The notes: generated by a model from the letters alone, not told the origin. Positions 33,001-42,273 are shown, counted from the first letter of the stretch. The stretch: DNA of 64,000 bases from Micromonospora ferruginea (GCF_013694245.2 NZ_CP059322.2:3045001-3109000), one strand, 5' to 3'. A program made the numbers and translations.

Positions 33001-33393
33001 TCAGGCGGCCTGGGCCGCGGCGCCACCGGTGCCCTCGGCCGCCACGGCGGCGCGGGCCAGCTCGACGATCGCCGCGAACGCGGCGGCGTCGTTGACGGCC
33101 AGGTCGGCCAGGATCTTGCGGTCGACCTCGATGCCGGCCAGGCGCAGGCCCTGGATCAGCCGGTTGTAGGTCATGCCGTTGGCCCGGGCCCCGGCGTTGA
33201 TCCGCTGGATCCAGAGCTGCCGGAAGTCGCCCTTGCGGTCGCGACGGTCCCGGTAGGCGTACTGCATCGAGTGCAGCACCTGCTCCTTGGCCTTGCGGTA
33301 GAGCCGGGAGCGCTGACCGCGGTAACCGCTCGCGGTCTCCAGCAGGGTACGACGCTTCTTCTGGGCGTTAACAGCCCGCTTGACGCGTGCCAT
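33001..33393 (-). CDS. rplT: 50S ribosomal protein L20
   Basis: 130 aa. Typical start [20 protein letters not shown] and core [20 protein letters not shown]. It binds 23S rRNA early in 50S assembly. The last 15 residues ([13 protein letters not shown]) are an Ala/Gly tail common in actinobacteria. AAGGAG precedes the ATG. Third gene of infC-rpmI-rplT. Confidence 0.97.
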   Translation of the reverse strand: MARVKRAVNAQKKRRTLLETASGYRGQRSRLYRKAKEQVLHSMQYAYRDRRDRKGDFRQLWIQRINAGARANGMTYNRLIQGLRLAGIEVDRKILADLAVNDAAAFAAIVELARAAVAAEGTGGAAAQAA

Positions 33394-33425
33394 CTCAACT
33401 CCTTCTTCGGTTCAGGTGGCTCGCG

Positions 33426-33620
33426 TCAGCGGCCGAGCAGCTTCTTGATGCGCTTGGTGTCGGCCTTGGCCAGCTCGACCGTGCCGGTCAGCCGCCGGGT
33501 CTGGGTGGAGGGCTTCTTCTCCAGGTTGTGGCGGAGGCCGGCCTGCTGGGCAACGATCTTGCCCTTGCCGGTCACCTTGACCCGCTTGCCCATACCCGTG
33601 TGGCTCTTCATCTTCGGCAT
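33426..33620 (-). CDS. rpmI: 50S ribosomal protein L35
   Basis: 64 aa; MPKMKSHTGMGKRVKVTGKG and ETRRLTG-like middle (STQTRRLTGTVELA) are characteristic. Lies 18 nt after infC and 32 nt before rplT in the conserved translation operon. Confidence 0.96.
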   Translation of the reverse strand: MPKMKSHTGMGKRVKVTGKGKIVAQQAGLRHNLEKKPSTQTRRLTGTVELAKADTKRIKKLLGR

Positions 33621-33638
33621 GTGGAACGTCTCTCCCTG

Positions 33639-34307
33639 TTACTGGCCGCTGGTGTCAGCGGTCGGGCCGGTCTCACCGGCTGCTGCGGTCTCGCCGGCCG
33701 CCGGGGCCTCGCCACCCGCCGCGGCTCCGGGCTCCTCCGCGGCACGGTCCCGAGGACCACCGCGCGACGCCGTGGCGGCGACCGCGGAGGCCTTGACGGC
33801 CCGGTGCGGAGCGAGAACCATGATCATGTTTCGACCGTCCTGCTTCGGAGCGGCCTCGACGTATCCCAGGTCCGTGATCTCGGACTCGAGCCGGCGCAGG
33901 AGCCGGTAACCCAGCTCCGGGCGGCTCTGCTCGCGACCGCGGAACATGATCGTCACCTTGACCTTGTCGCCCGCCTTGAGGAACCGCACCACGTGACCCT
34001 TCTTGGTCTCGTAGTCGTGCGGGTCGATCTTCGGCCGGAGCTTCATCTCCTTGATGACGGTCTGCTGCTGGTTACGCCGCGCTTCGCGCGCCTTGAGTGC
34101 GCTCTCGTACTTGAACTTGCCGAAGTCCATGAGCTTGCACACCGGCGGGCGCGCCATCGGCGCAACCTCGACCAGGTCCAGGTCGACGTCCGCGGCCAGC
34201 TGCAGGGCGCGCTCCAGCGGGACGATGCCCACCTGCTCACCCTCAGGGCCGACCAGTCGGACCTCACGTGCCCGGATCTGCTCGTTCACGCGTGGTTCGA
34301 CGCTGAT
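33639..34307 (-). CDS. infC: Translation initiation factor IF-3, with AUC start
   Basis: 222 aa. The N-domain ([20 protein letters not shown]), linker helix and C-domain ([20 protein letters not shown]) are intact. IF-3 blocks subunit joining and checks the start codon. The ORF extends in frame past GTG 34289 to ATC at 34305-34307, giving [12 protein letters not shown], and GAGGAGG sits 4 nt upstream of that ATC. An AUU/AUC start is the hallmark of infC autoregulation, so 34307 is preferred. An unusual Ala/Gly/Glu tail of about 50 aa ([16 protein letters not shown]) follows the C-domain. Confidence 0.95.
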   Translation of the reverse strand: MSVEPRVNEQIRAREVRLVGPEGEQVGIVPLERALQLAADVDLDLVEVAPMARPPVCKLMDFGKFKYESALKAREARRNQQQTVIKEMKLRPKIDPHDYETKKGHVVRFLKAGDKVKVTIMFRGREQSRPELGYRLLRRLESEITDLGYVEAAPKQDGRNMIMVLAPHRAVKASAVAATASRGGPRDRAAEEPGAAAGGEAPAAGETAAAGETGPTADTSGQ

Positions 34308-34600
34308 GTGGCCTCCTCGAGTCGAGTGTCCTACGGTGCCGACTCCGTGGGCTCCCGGGCGGGAGCCGACCCGGAAAGCAGAAGGCCCCGGCGTATGCCA
34401 GGGCCCACTCGACCGGTCGGCACGATCACAGGATCGCGCATCCGGCCTCGGGACGTGCCCGAAACCGGGGACCGGACCCGGACACCTGGACGGCGACTCG
34501 GGTGGGAGCGGGCGCTCCGCTTCGCGACCGCCCGCTCGTCAGGGACGGGGGCAGTCTGGTCGACTCCGCAACACTACACCCCCGGCCCAGGTCGACCCAA
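34308..34600 (-). promoter_or_regulatory. Long structured leader and promoter of infC-rpmI-rplT
   Basis: Promoter candidate on the minus strand: TTGGGT (34595-34600), 18 nt, TAGTGT (34571-34576). The leader of about 257 nt holds a terminator-like hairpin, 34384-34405 (GGCCCTGGC/GCCGGGGCC, one mismatch), followed by TTCTGCTTTCC, and a second perfect 7-bp hairpin GGCTCCC/GGGAGCC at 34350-34367. This arrangement suits attenuation or feedback by a product of the operon. No gene is seen in this stretch. Confidence 0.55.
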
Positions 34601-34614
34601 ACCGGGCCCGCAGG

Positions 34615-35088
34615 TCAGCGGGACGTCGGGTGGCCGGCGGCCAGCGCGGCCAGGTGCGCCTGGTGCAGGCGGCGCAGGGCGCGGACCGCCTCGACCGCGC
34701 TCTCCTTGTCGGCCGCCTGCAACGCGACCATCGGCAGCAGGTCGTCGTCGTGCAGCTCCAGGCTCGCCCACGGGGCGCCGCGATCGAACCGGACCCCGCG
34801 GATCACCTCCCAGGGCAGCTCGTAGGAGCCGATCACGTTGCGCACCCGCACGCCCCGAGCGTCGGCGACCACGCGGGGGCGGGTGAACAGCAGGAACCCG
34901 AGCGCGCCGAAGACGCCCAGCCCGACCATGGCGAACTGGTCGCCACGCTGGAACGAGCCGTAGCCGTCACCGGTGGCGCCGGTCAGCGACGTCGCGACCA
35001 GGCTGAACACGACCACCAGCGTGATCGCCGACGCCCAGCAGACCACCCGGATGCGGCGGGGCCGCACGGTCACCACGGAATCGCTCAC
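34615..35088 (-). CDS. PH-domain (bPH) membrane protein
   Basis: 157 aa. Two hydrophobic helices (VVCWASAITLVVVFSLVATS and FAMVGLGVFGALGFLLF), then a bacterial PH-like domain: RPRVVADARGVRVRNVIGSY, ELPWEVIRGVRFDRGAPWAS. Family function is unknown. GTG 35088 overlaps the stop of the DMT transporter gene (GTGA), and CAGACT lies just upstream, so it may also have its own leaderless promoter. Last gene of the his/DMT operon. Confidence 0.75.
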   Translation of the reverse strand: MSDSVVTVRPRRIRVVCWASAITLVVVFSLVATSLTGATGDGYGSFQRGDQFAMVGLGVFGALGFLLFTRPRVVADARGVRVRNVIGSYELPWEVIRGVRFDRGAPWASLELHDDDLLPMVALQAADKESAVEAVRALRRLHQAHLAALAAGHPTSR

Positions 35089-36047
35089 CCGACCAGTCTG
35101 CCATCCGGTTCGTGCCCAGGTTCCACCGCCACACGGGCCGGCGCCCGCCGCCGCACGCCGGCCACCAGCACCGCCAGCAGCGTCAGCACGGCGCCGGCCA
35201 GCACCGGCAGCCGGACGCCGGCACCGCCGGGCAGCACCAGGTCCAGCAGCAGCGCGCCACCGAGCTGCCCGGCCACCAGCGCCAGGCCGGTCCGCAGCAC
35301 CCCGGCGGCGCGCACGCCGACCAGCAGGGCGAGCACGATGCCGACGCCGAACACGCCGCCGACGTAGAGCCACCACTCGGTGGGCCAGCGCGGCTGGCCG
35401 GCCAGCGACCCGGCCAGCACCGCCACCGCGCCGATCACCGTCGTGCTGACCACGAAGTTCACCGCCAGCCCGGCGGCCGGCCCGATGCCGGCCGCGACCC
35501 GGCCGTTGAGCGCGGACTGCAGGGACACCGCCAGCCCGGCCACGACCGAGAGCAGCACCAGCCCGACCGCCAGGTCGCCGACCGGCCGGCCGAGCTGCGC
35601 GAGGGCCACCGCGCCGACGCCGAGCGCCGCGCCGGCCACCCGGGGCACGGTGAGCGGCAGCCGCCCGCGGGCGGCCAGCCCGGCCCGGTCGACGGCCAGG
35701 CCGCCGAGGCTGCCGCCGGCCACCTGGGCGATGGTGAACACCGCCACCCCGAGCACCGGCACCGCCACCGGGGCGGTCAGCACGATCACCGCGCCGCCGA
35801 ACCCGCCGAGGTAGGACCACCAGGGCAGGCCGGCGCGGCGCAGCCCGGCCAGCCCGGCCCGCATCGCCGGGACCACGGCCAGCCCGGCCAGCACGATCAG
35901 GCAGCCGCCAAGGTTGTTGACCACCGCGCCGAGCACCGGATCGCCGGTCCGCTCCCCCAGCTCCGCGTTGACCACGCCCTGGGCGGCCGAGGCGACACCA
36001 CCCAGGACGACGACGGTCAGCGCGGCCGGGAGCGGCAGCGGCCTCAC
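35085..36047 (-). CDS. DMT-family transporter (YdcZ-like, tandem)
   Basis: 320 aa with about ten membrane helices in two homologous halves. Each half starts with a VVLGGVASAAQGVVNAELGE- or LSVVAGLAVSLQSALNGRVA-like segment typical of the YdcZ branch of drug/metabolite transporters. Substrate unknown. GTG 36047 overlaps the hisG stop (GTGA), so it is translated from the his transcript; the link to histidine is positional only. Confidence 0.8.
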   Translation of the reverse strand: MRPLPLPAALTVVVLGGVASAAQGVVNAELGERTGDPVLGAVVNNLGGCLIVLAGLAVVPAMRAGLAGLRRAGLPWWSYLGGFGGAVIVLTAPVAVPVLGVAVFTIAQVAGGSLGGLAVDRAGLAARGRLPLTVPRVAGAALGVGAVALAQLGRPVGDLAVGLVLLSVVAGLAVSLQSALNGRVAAGIGPAAGLAVNFVVSTTVIGAVAVLAGSLAGQPRWPTEWWLYVGGVFGVGIVLALLVGVRAAGVLRTGLALVAGQLGGALLLDLVLPGGAGVRLPVLAGAVLTLLAVLVAGVRRRAPARVAVEPGHEPDGRLVG

Positions 36048-36889
36048 AGCCGGCAGGCGTGGATGTTGGTGACCAGGATCGCCCGGGCGCCCAGCTCGTA
36101 CAGCTCGTCCATGATCCGGTGCACGTCGTCGCGCAACACCATGGCCTGCACCGCGACCCAGCCCTCCCGGTGCAGCGGCGAGACGGTGGGCGACTCGATG
36201 CCCGGGGTGAGCGCGCTGGCCCGGTCGAGCAGCCCGGCCGGCACGTCGTAGGCGAGCATCACGTAACGGCGGGCCACCAGCACGCCGTGCAGCCGGCGCT
36301 GGAGCTGCTCCTGCTGGGCCCCGCCGGGCGCGCCGGCGCGGCGCACCAGCACCGCCGAGGACCGCAGCAGCGGCTCGCCGAAGACCACCAGGCCGGCCTG
36401 GCGCAGCGTGGCGCCGGTCTCCACCACGTCGGCGACCACGTCGGCCACGCCGAGCCGGATGGCGTTCTCGACCGCGCCGTCGAGCCGGATCACCTCGGCC
36501 TTGACGTCCAGCTCGGCCAGGTGCCGCTCGACCAGCCCCGGGTACGCGGTGGCGATCCGGTGTCCGCCCAGCGCCCGTACGTCGTCGACGTCCTGCGGGC
36601 GGGCGGCGAAGCGGAAGGTGGCCCGGGCGAAGGCGAGGTCCACCATCTCCTCGGCTGGCGCGCCGGAGTCGATCAGCAGGTCCCGCCCGGTGATGCCGAC
36701 GTCCAGGTCGCCGGAACCGACGTAGGTGGCGATGTCCTTGGGACGCAGGTAGAAGAACTCGATGTCGTTGGGCTCGTCCCGGCAGACCAGGTCCTTCGGG
36801 TCGGTGCGCTGGCGGTAGCCCGCCTCGCGCAGCATCCCGGCGGCCGACTCGGCCAGGGCGCCCTTGTTGGGTACGGCGACGCGCAGCAT
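36044..36889 (-). CDS. hisG: ATP phosphoribosyltransferase
   Basis: First step of histidine synthesis: joins ATP and PRPP. 281 aa, the long form, with the catalytic bilobe (VPNKGALAESAAGMLREAGY; GITGRDLLID; the PRPP loop DVVETGATLRQAGL) and the C-terminal ACT-like allosteric domain that binds histidine, so HisZ is not needed. 43 nt after hisE. Confidence 0.95.
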   Translation of the reverse strand: MLRVAVPNKGALAESAAGMLREAGYRQRTDPKDLVCRDEPNDIEFFYLRPKDIATYVGSGDLDVGITGRDLLIDSGAPAEEMVDLAFARATFRFAARPQDVDDVRALGGHRIATAYPGLVERHLAELDVKAEVIRLDGAVENAIRLGVADVVADVVETGATLRQAGLVVFGEPLLRSSAVLVRRAGAPGGAQQEQLQRRLHGVLVARRYVMLAYDVPAGLLDRASALTPGIESPTVSPLHREGWVAVQAMVLRDDVHRIMDELYELGARAILVTNIHACRL

Positions 36890-36932
36890 GGAAGTGCTCC
36901 TTCGTTCGATCGGATGATCAGCGGACGGGCAC

Positions 36933-37196
36933 TCACAGATGTCGGTAGACGTCCTTCAGGTCGAGACCGGTGGCCAGCATCAGCACCTGCGCCTGGTAGA
37001 GCAGTTGGGAGATCTCCTCGGCGGCCCGCTCCGGGCCCTCGTGCTCGGCGGCCATCCACGACTCGGCCGCCTCCTCGACGACCTTCTTGCCGATGAAGTG
37101 CACGCCCTTGGCGAGCGCGTCGACCGTGCCCGAGCCCGGGGTGCCGGCGGCGGCCTTGGCCTGCAGCTCGGCGAACAACTCCTCGAACGTCTTCAC
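36933..37196 (-). CDS. hisE: Phosphoribosyl-ATP pyrophosphatase
   Basis: Second histidine step; 87 aa all-alpha MazG-like enzyme. [20 protein letters not shown], then [19 protein letters not shown] and [19 protein letters not shown] carry the metal-binding acidic residues. GTG 37196; AAGAAT a few nt upstream may be the -10 of a leaderless or short-leader transcript. In related genomes hisE follows ribH directly; here about 960 nt of repeat-rich DNA separates them. Confidence 0.93.
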   Translation of the reverse strand: MKTFEELFAELQAKAAAGTPGSGTVDALAKGVHFIGKKVVEEAAESWMAAEHEGPERAAEEISQLLYQAQVLMLATGLDLKDVYRHL

Positions 37197-37345
37197 GGAA
37201 GGCGATTCTTCCAGCCGCCCCGGGTGACCCCGTCGACCGGGTCCGCCCCCGTCGCCCACCTCACCACCCGTCCTCATCGATCGGCCCCGGCGAGGACGCC
37301 GTGCGCACCGCAGTCACCGCCCACCCGGTCGTCGACAGCCCCTGA

Positions 37346-37428
37346 CCACGCCACCCGCCACCGCCACCCCACCGTCGCCACCCACCGTCGCCACCCGCCA
37401 CCCCCACCACCGCCCGCCACCACCGCCA
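37346..37428. repeat. CCACC/CGCCACC-rich tract
   Basis: Low-complexity run of CCACC, CGCCACC and CACCGCC units; its complement is G-quadruplex-prone. Similar to tracts at 12168 and 62282. Confidence 0.65.
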
Positions 37429-37692
37429 TGCCGACCAGGAGGCCGAGCGTGGCGCCGAGCGGCTTCCACCGGCCGACGAGACGGGCGCAGGCGGACCCCA
37501 CCACCGCCCACAGACGCCCCCGTCCCGGCGCCGACCAGCCGCCCTCCTGCCCACGCTCCTGACCCCGTCCGCTCCCCGCCTGTCCCGCGCCGGACAGGTC
37601 GGCAGGCGACCCCGCCCCCGCACCGACGGCACTCCTGTCCCTCACCGCGCCTATGGAGCTGATATCACCACCGACTCACCCGACCCAACCCC

Positions 37693-37754
37693 GTCGATCA
37701 TGAAGTTAGCGGCACTCCGCGTCCGAATTGTCACCGCCAACTTCATGATCAACG
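37693..37754. repeat. Dispersed stem-loop, family B copy 2
   Basis: Left arm GTCGATCATGAAGTTAGCGG (37693-37712) pairs with a right arm (37735-37754) that reads GTTGATCATGAAGTTGGCGG on the other strand. Same arms as copies at 12204 and 63376; loop sequence differs. Confidence 0.78.
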
Positions 37755-37776
37755 CCCGAACCCGCGCGTCGGGGGC

Positions 37777-37834
37777 GTGATCAAGGAGTTCGCGTCGCCG
37801 GGGAGATCAACTCCGGCACGAACTCCTTGATCAC
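37777..37834. repeat. Stem-loop related to family B
   Basis: GTGATCAAGGAGTTCG (37777-37792) pairs perfectly over 16 bp with CGAACTCCTTGATCAC (37819-37834). The arm shares GATCA-GA/G-AGTT with family B but is otherwise different, like a subfamily. It lies 22 nt from copy 2. Confidence 0.7.
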
Positions 37835-38010
37835 CCGCCGGTGTCCACCCGGTGGCTGCTGGACGGGGGGCGCCGAGTCGTTGGGAGCTGGAGGGGGTGA
37901 CACGGGTGAGGGGTGAGGGGTGAGTCGTTTGCGCTGTCAGCTCCAAAGGCGGGGACAGGAGTGCCGCCGGTGGGCGGTCGCCGGTCTGCGATTATTCCGG
38001 CGCGGGCAGG

Positions 38011-38140
38011 GGCGGGCAGACGCGGTCGAGCGCGGGCAGACACGGTCGAGCGCGGGCAGACGCGGTGGAGCGCGGGCAGAACCGTCGGGCGCGGGCGGGT
38101 GCGGGCGGACACGAACGGGCGCGGGCAGACGCGGGCGGGG
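38011..38140. repeat. 20-bp tandem repeat array
   Basis: Four near-identical units of CGCGGGCAGACGCGGTCGAG (38011-38090) decay into degenerate GCGGGC units up to about 38140. It ends 16 nt before the ribH stop, so it is transcribed as the 3' end of the rib operon mRNA if not terminated. Confidence 0.75.
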
Positions 38141-38156
38141 GCCGGGGCGGGGGCGG

Positions 38157-38654
38157 TCAGGCGAAGCCGACGCGGTGGGCGTTGGCGGCGTCCAGGCCGC
38201 GGATCGCCAGCGCGGCCTCCAGGGCCGCCACGGTGGCCGCCCAGCCCTTGTCCTCGGCCGAGCCGGGCAGCCCGGCCCGGTCCCGGGCCTGCTCGATGGT
38301 GTCCACGGTGAGCACGCCGTGCGCCACCGGCTTGCCCTCGTCCAGCGCCACCCGGGTCAGCCCCTCGGTCACCGACTGGCACACGTAGTCGAAGTGCGCG
38401 GTCGCGCCGCGTACCACGACGCCGAGCGCGACCACCACGTCGAAGCGCCGGGCCATCGCCTGCGCCACCACCGGGAGCTCCACCGAGCCGGCCACCCGGG
38501 CCACCACGGCCCGCGCCCCGCACGCCTGCGCGGCGGCCACCGCGCGCTCGGCCATGTGGTCGGTCAGCTCGCCGTGCCAGCGCGCGGCCACCACGCCGAC
38601 GGTCAGCCCGGCCGCGTCCACCGCGGGTGCGCCCGGCTCCCCGAAACCCGCCAT
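38157..38654 (-). CDS. ribH: 6,7-dimethyl-8-ribityllumazine synthase
   Basis: 165 aa; the penultimate riboflavin enzyme, forming an icosahedral or pentameric shell. VVAARWHGELTDHMAERAV opens the fold; VARVAGSVELPVVAQAMARR and ALGVVVRGATAHFDYVCQSV are the substrate-binding segments, and AHGVLTVDTIEQARDR is typical. ATG 38654 is 4 nt after the ribBA stop. Last gene of the rib operon. Confidence 0.95.
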   Translation of the reverse strand: MAGFGEPGAPAVDAAGLTVGVVAARWHGELTDHMAERAVAAAQACGARAVVARVAGSVELPVVAQAMARRFDVVVALGVVVRGATAHFDYVCQSVTEGLTRVALDEGKPVAHGVLTVDTIEQARDRAGLPGSAEDKGWAATVAALEAALAIRGLDAANAHRVGFA

Positions 38655-38658
38655 CGTC

Positions 38659-39924
38659 CTACGCTCCGATCTCGTCACCGGCGACCGGACGCCCCATCGG
38701 CGCCTCGGTCACCTCGTCCAGTCCTTCCAGGAGGTGACCCATCCGGTCCCGCTTGGTGCGCAGGTAGCGCACGTTCTCCGGGTTGGACCGCACGGGCAGC
38801 CCCTCCCGGCCGGTCACGGTGAGGCCGTACCCCTCCAGGCCGGCCCGCTTGGCCGGGTTGTTGGTCAGCAGCCGCATCGAGCGGACGCCGAGGTCGTACA
38901 GGATCTGCGCGCCGGTGCCGTAGTCGCGCGCGTCGGCCGGCAGGCCCAGGTCGAGGTTCGCGTCCACGGTGTCGCGCCCCTGGTCCTGCAACTGGTACGC
39001 CTGCAGCTTGTGCAGCAGGCCGATGCCGCGACCCTCGTGCCCGCGTACGTAGAGCACCACCCCGCGCCCCTCCTCGGCGACCCGGGCCAGCGCGGCCTGC
39101 AACTGGGGGCCGCAGTCGCAGCGCAGCGAGCCGAACACGTCCCCGGTGAGGCACTCGGAGTGCACCCGCACCAGCACGTCCCGCCCGTCGCCGAGGTCGC
39201 CGAAGACCAGCGCGACGTGCTCGGCCGAGTCGTGCTCGGCGCGGTAGCCGTACGCCCGGAACACGCCGTACGGGGTGGGCATCCGCGCCTCGGCGGCCAG
39301 CTCCACCTGCTTCTCGGTGCGCCGCCGGTAGGCGATCAGGTCGGCGATGGTGATCAGCGTGAGGCCGTGCTCGGCGCAGAACTTCTCCAGGTCCGGCAGG
39401 CGCATCATGGTGCCGTCGTCGTTGACCATCTCGCAGAGCACGCCGGCCGGGCGCAACCCGGCCAGCCGGGTCAGGTCCACCGCCGCCTCGGTGTGCCCGG
39501 CCCGGCGCAGCACCCCGCCGGCACGGGCGCGCAACGGCACCACGTGACCCGGGCGGGCCAGGTCGGTCGGGTCGGTGCCGGCGTCGGCGAGCAGCCGGAT
39601 GGTGTGCGACCGGTCGGCGGCCGAGATGCCGGTGCCGACCCCCTCGCGGGCGTCCACGGTCACCGTGTACGCGGTGCCGCGCCGGTCCTGGTTGGTGTGG
39701 TGCATCGGCGGCAGGTCCAGCCGGTCGCACTCGTCCTCGGTCAGCGGCACGCAGATGTAGCCGGAGGTGTAGCGGACCATGAACGCCACCAGCTCCGGGG
39801 TGGCCAGCTCGGCCGCGAAGATCAGGTCGCCCTCGTTCTCCCGGTCCTCGTCGTCGACCACGACGACGGCCCGGCCGGCGGCGATGTCCGCCACCGCCTG
39901 CTCGATCGAACCGAAACTGGTCAT
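38659..39924 (-). CDS. ribBA: Bifunctional DHBP synthase / GTP cyclohydrolase II
   Basis: 421 aa. N-terminal RibB (about 1-200) makes 3,4-dihydroxy-2-butanone 4-phosphate: [19 protein letters not shown] holds the metal and substrate acids. C-terminal RibA opens [23 protein letters not shown] has the zinc cysteines and [20 protein letters not shown] the catalytic region. Start ATG overlaps the ribM stop by 4 nt. Confidence 0.97.
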   Translation of the reverse strand: MTSFGSIEQAVADIAAGRAVVVVDDEDRENEGDLIFAAELATPELVAFMVRYTSGYICVPLTEDECDRLDLPPMHHTNQDRRGTAYTVTVDAREGVGTGISAADRSHTIRLLADAGTDPTDLARPGHVVPLRARAGGVLRRAGHTEAAVDLTRLAGLRPAGVLCEMVNDDGTMMRLPDLEKFCAEHGLTLITIADLIAYRRRTEKQVELAAEARMPTPYGVFRAYGYRAEHDSAEHVALVFGDLGDGRDVLVRVHSECLTGDVFGSLRCDCGPQLQAALARVAEEGRGVVLYVRGHEGRGIGLLHKLQAYQLQDQGRDTVDANLDLGLPADARDYGTGAQILYDLGVRSMRLLTNNPAKRAGLEGYGLTVTGREGLPVRSNPENVRYLRTKRDRMGHLLEGLDEVTEAPMGRPVAGDEIGA

Positions 39925-40616
39925 GCCACGACCTCCGAGTACGTCGCCGGGATCCGGGTGCGGTCGGCCGCCGCCCGGGAGGTGCGCCACCAGGTGAGGA
40001 AGCCGGCCGCGCAGAACGCGCCGTAGACCAGGTACATGGCGGCCGAGGGGTAGAAGCCGCCGCGCAGCAGCAGCGGTACGCCGACCGCGTCGACGGCGAT
40101 CCAGACCAGCCAGAACTCCACCCAGCCCCGGGCCATGCCGTAGGTGGCGAGCAGGCTGCCGACCAGGATCCAGGCGTCCGGCAGCGGGCCCCACGAGCCC
40201 AGCGCGGCCAGCACGGGATAGGCCGCGGCCGTGCCGGCGACCGCGGCGACGAGCAGGCCCAGCCGCTCCCGCCAGGTGGCCCAGCGCGGCACCACGGCCG
40301 GCTCACCGGCCCCGCCGGAGCGGCGGTTGCGCGACCAGCGCCACCAGCCGTAGACGCTCACCGCGAAGAAGAAGACCTGCCGGCCGGCCTGGCCGTAGAG
40401 GTCGTGCGCCTGCGGGGTGGCGAAGACGCCGCCGAGGAACACGGTGAACAGCAGCCCGTTGCCGATCATGCCGACCGGCCAGGCCCAGACCACCCGGCGC
40501 AGCCCGAGCAGCGCCGAGGCGAGCCCGAAGACGTTGCCGACGATCTCCCGGACCAGCACCGGCGAGCCGGCGACGTGCACCTGGGCGTCGAGCAGCCAGC
40601 CGAGCGGGCCGGTCAC
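39921..40616 (-). CDS. ribM: PnuC-family riboflavin transporter (RibM-like)
   Basis: 231 aa, about seven membrane helices. [35 protein letters not shown] and [13 protein letters not shown] match the PnuC fold, which in the rib context is the riboflavin facilitator RibM/PnuX of corynebacteria and streptomycetes and not a nicotinamide riboside carrier. It overlaps ribE (GTGA) and ribBA (ATGA), so it is under the FMN riboswitch; that supports riboflavin as substrate. Confidence 0.85.
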   Translation of the reverse strand: MTGPLGWLLDAQVHVAGSPVLVREIVGNVFGLASALLGLRRVVWAWPVGMIGNGLLFTVFLGGVFATPQAHDLYGQAGRQVFFFAVSVYGWWRWSRNRRSGGAGEPAVVPRWATWRERLGLLVAAVAGTAAAYPVLAALGSWGPLPDAWILVGSLLATYGMARGWVEFWLVWIAVDAVGVPLLLRGGFYPSAAMYLVYGAFCAAGFLTWWRTSRAAADRTRIPATYSEVVA

Positions 40617-41209
40617 CGCGCGCCGCCCATCAGCCGCTCGACGTACTTGGCCAGCACGTCGACCTCCAGGTTGACCGGGTCGCCGACCTGCTTCGTGCCG
40701 AGCACGGTGAGCTTCAGCGTGGTCGGAATGAGCCCGACCGAGAACCAGTCGTCGCCCACCTCGGCGACGGTCAGCGACACGCCGTCGACGGTGATCGAGC
40801 CCTTCTCCACCACGTAGCGGGCCAGCTCGGCCGGCAGCCGGAACCGGACCGTCTCCCACCGGGCGGCCGGTTCCCGGGCGACGACCTCGCCGACGCCGTC
40901 GACGTGCCCCTGCACCAGGTGCCCGCCGAGGCGGCTGTTCAGCGCGGCGGCCCGCTCCAGGTTGACCGGGTCGCCGGGGCGCAGCGCCCCGAGCGCGGTG
41001 CGGCGCAGCGTCTCGCCCATCACGTCGGCGGTGAAGACGCCGCCGTCGACGTCGACCACGGTCAGGCAGACCCCGTTGACCGCGATGGAGTCGCCGTGGC
41101 GGGCGTCCGAGGTGACCAGCGGGCCGCGGATGGCGACCAGCGCCGAGTCGTCCCCGGTCTCGGTGCTCCGGACGATCTCGCCCAGCTCCTCGACGATGCC
41201 GGTGAACAT
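40613..41209 (-). CDS. ribE: Riboflavin synthase, alpha chain
   Basis: 198 aa; two lumazine-binding barrels: MFTGIVEELGEIV with SIAVNGVCLTVVDV, and GGHLVQGHVDGVGEVV with SITVDGVSLTVAEV. Dismutates two lumazines to riboflavin and a pyrimidine. Lies 2 nt after ribD and overlaps ribM by 4 nt. Confidence 0.96.
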   Translation of the reverse strand: MFTGIVEELGEIVRSTETGDDSALVAIRGPLVTSDARHGDSIAVNGVCLTVVDVDGGVFTADVMGETLRRTALGALRPGDPVNLERAAALNSRLGGHLVQGHVDGVGEVVAREPAARWETVRFRLPAELARYVVEKGSITVDGVSLTVAEVGDDWFSVGLIPTTLKLTVLGTKQVGDPVNLEVDVLAKYVERLMGGAR

Positions 41210-41211
41210 GT

Positions 41212-42273
41212 TCAGGCCTCCCTCTTCCGGGGCAGCGCGGTGATCCGCAGGTCGGGGCCGACCTGCGTAACGTCGGTGATCTCCAGGTCGATGGCGTCGG
41301 CGATGGTCGTCACGCCCGCGTCGAGCAGGGCGGTGGGGCCGGCGCCGAGCAGTCTCGGCGCGACGTAGCCGACGATCCGGTCGACCAGGCCGGCGGCGAG
41401 GAACGCGCCGGCCAGCGTGGGGCCGCCCTCCAGCAGCGCGGCCCGCACGCCGCGGTGGTGCAGTTCGGCCAGCAGCGCCACCAGGTCGACCCGGCCGTCC
41501 GGGCCGGCGCCGACCTCCGCGGCGGTCGCCACCCAGGTGCGCGCCGCGCCGTCGCGGACCCGGGCGTCGGCCGGGGTACGCCCCGAGCTGTCCACCACCA
41601 CCCGCAGCGGCTGCCGGATGGCGAGCGTGCCGTCGCGCAGGTTGCGGGCGGTGAGCCGGGGGTCGTCGGCGAGCACGGTGCCCACCCCGGCGACGACCGC
41701 GTCGACGGTGCCGCGCAGCGCGTGCACGTCGGTCCGGGCCGCCTCCGAGGTGATCCACATGCTGGTGCCGTCGGCAGCGGCGGAGCGCCCGTCGAGCGTG
41801 GCCGCATACTTCCAGATCACGTACGGCCAGCCCCGGCGCATCGAGGTGAGCCAGGCGATGTTGCCGGCCTCGGCCTCCGCGCCGCGTACCCCGAGGGTGA
41901 CCTGGACCCCGGCGGCGCGCAGCGTGGCCGCGCCACCGGAGGCGACCGGGTTGGGGTCGGGCACGGCGACCACCACGTGGGCCACCCCGGCGGCGATGAG
42001 CGCGTGACTGCAGGGGCCGGTGCGGCCGGTGTGGTCGCAGGGTTCCAGCGTGACCACCGCCGTGCCGCCGCGGGCGCGCGTGCCGGCCTGCGCCAGCGCG
42101 ACGATCTCGGCGTGCGGCCCGCCGGCGTACGCGTGGAAGCCCTCGCCGACGACCTCGCCGTCGGCGTCGAGCAGCAGGCAGCCGACGACCGGGTTGGGGC
42201 TGGTGGCGCCGAGGCCGCGGGCGGCCAGTTCGACGGCGCGACGCATCGCCTCGTCGACGGAGACGCTCGCCAT
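41212..42273 (-). CDS. ribD: Bifunctional deaminase/reductase of riboflavin synthesis
   Basis: 353 aa. The N-terminal deaminase carries the zinc motif GPHAEIVAL and TLEPCDHTGRTGPCSHALI; the C-terminal reductase (from about residue 150, WPYVIWKYAATLDGR) reduces the ribosyl side chain: VDSSGRTPADARV and LLEGGPTLAGAFL. First gene of the operon, about 180 nt after the FMN riboswitch. Confidence 0.96.
   Translation of the reverse strand: MASVSVDEAMRRAVELAARGLGATSPNPVVGCLLLDADGEVVGEGFHAYAGGPHAEIVALAQAGTRARGGTAVVTLEPCDHTGRTGPCSHALIAAGVAHVVVAVPDPNPVASGGAATLRAAGVQVTLGVRGAEAEAGNIAWLTSMRRGWPYVIWKYAATLDGRSAAADGTSMWITSEAARTDVHALRGTVDAVVAGVGTVLADDPRLTARNLRDGTLAIRQPLRVVVDSSGRTPADARVRDGAARTWVATAAEVGAGPDGRVDLVALLAELHHRGVRAALLEGGPTLAGAFLAAGLVDRIVGYVAPRLLGAGPTALLDAGVTTIADAIDLEITDVTQVGPDLRITALPRKREA

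Larger units (their letters stand above)
37197..38156. other. 960-nt gene-free, repeat-rich gap between hisE and ribH
   Basis: No convincing gene. Contents in order: a CCACC-rich tract (37346-37428), stem-loop family B copy 2 (37693-37754), a related stem-loop (37777-37834), a GGGGTGA triple repeat (about 37903-37923) and a 20-bp tandem array (38011-38140). A minus-strand reading frame at 37274-37645 contains one hydrophobic stretch (PLGATLGLLVGMAVVAGG) and could be a decayed small membrane protein, but its Gly/Trp-rich end is simple-repeat translation. Confidence 0.6.

Noticed and set aside
38011..38140. CRISPR array
   Set aside because: Units are contiguous 20-mers without spacers and no cas genes are present.
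37913..38822. Plus-strand ORFs near ribH
   Set aside because: They translate the 20-bp tandem repeat and the antisense of ribH and ribBA.
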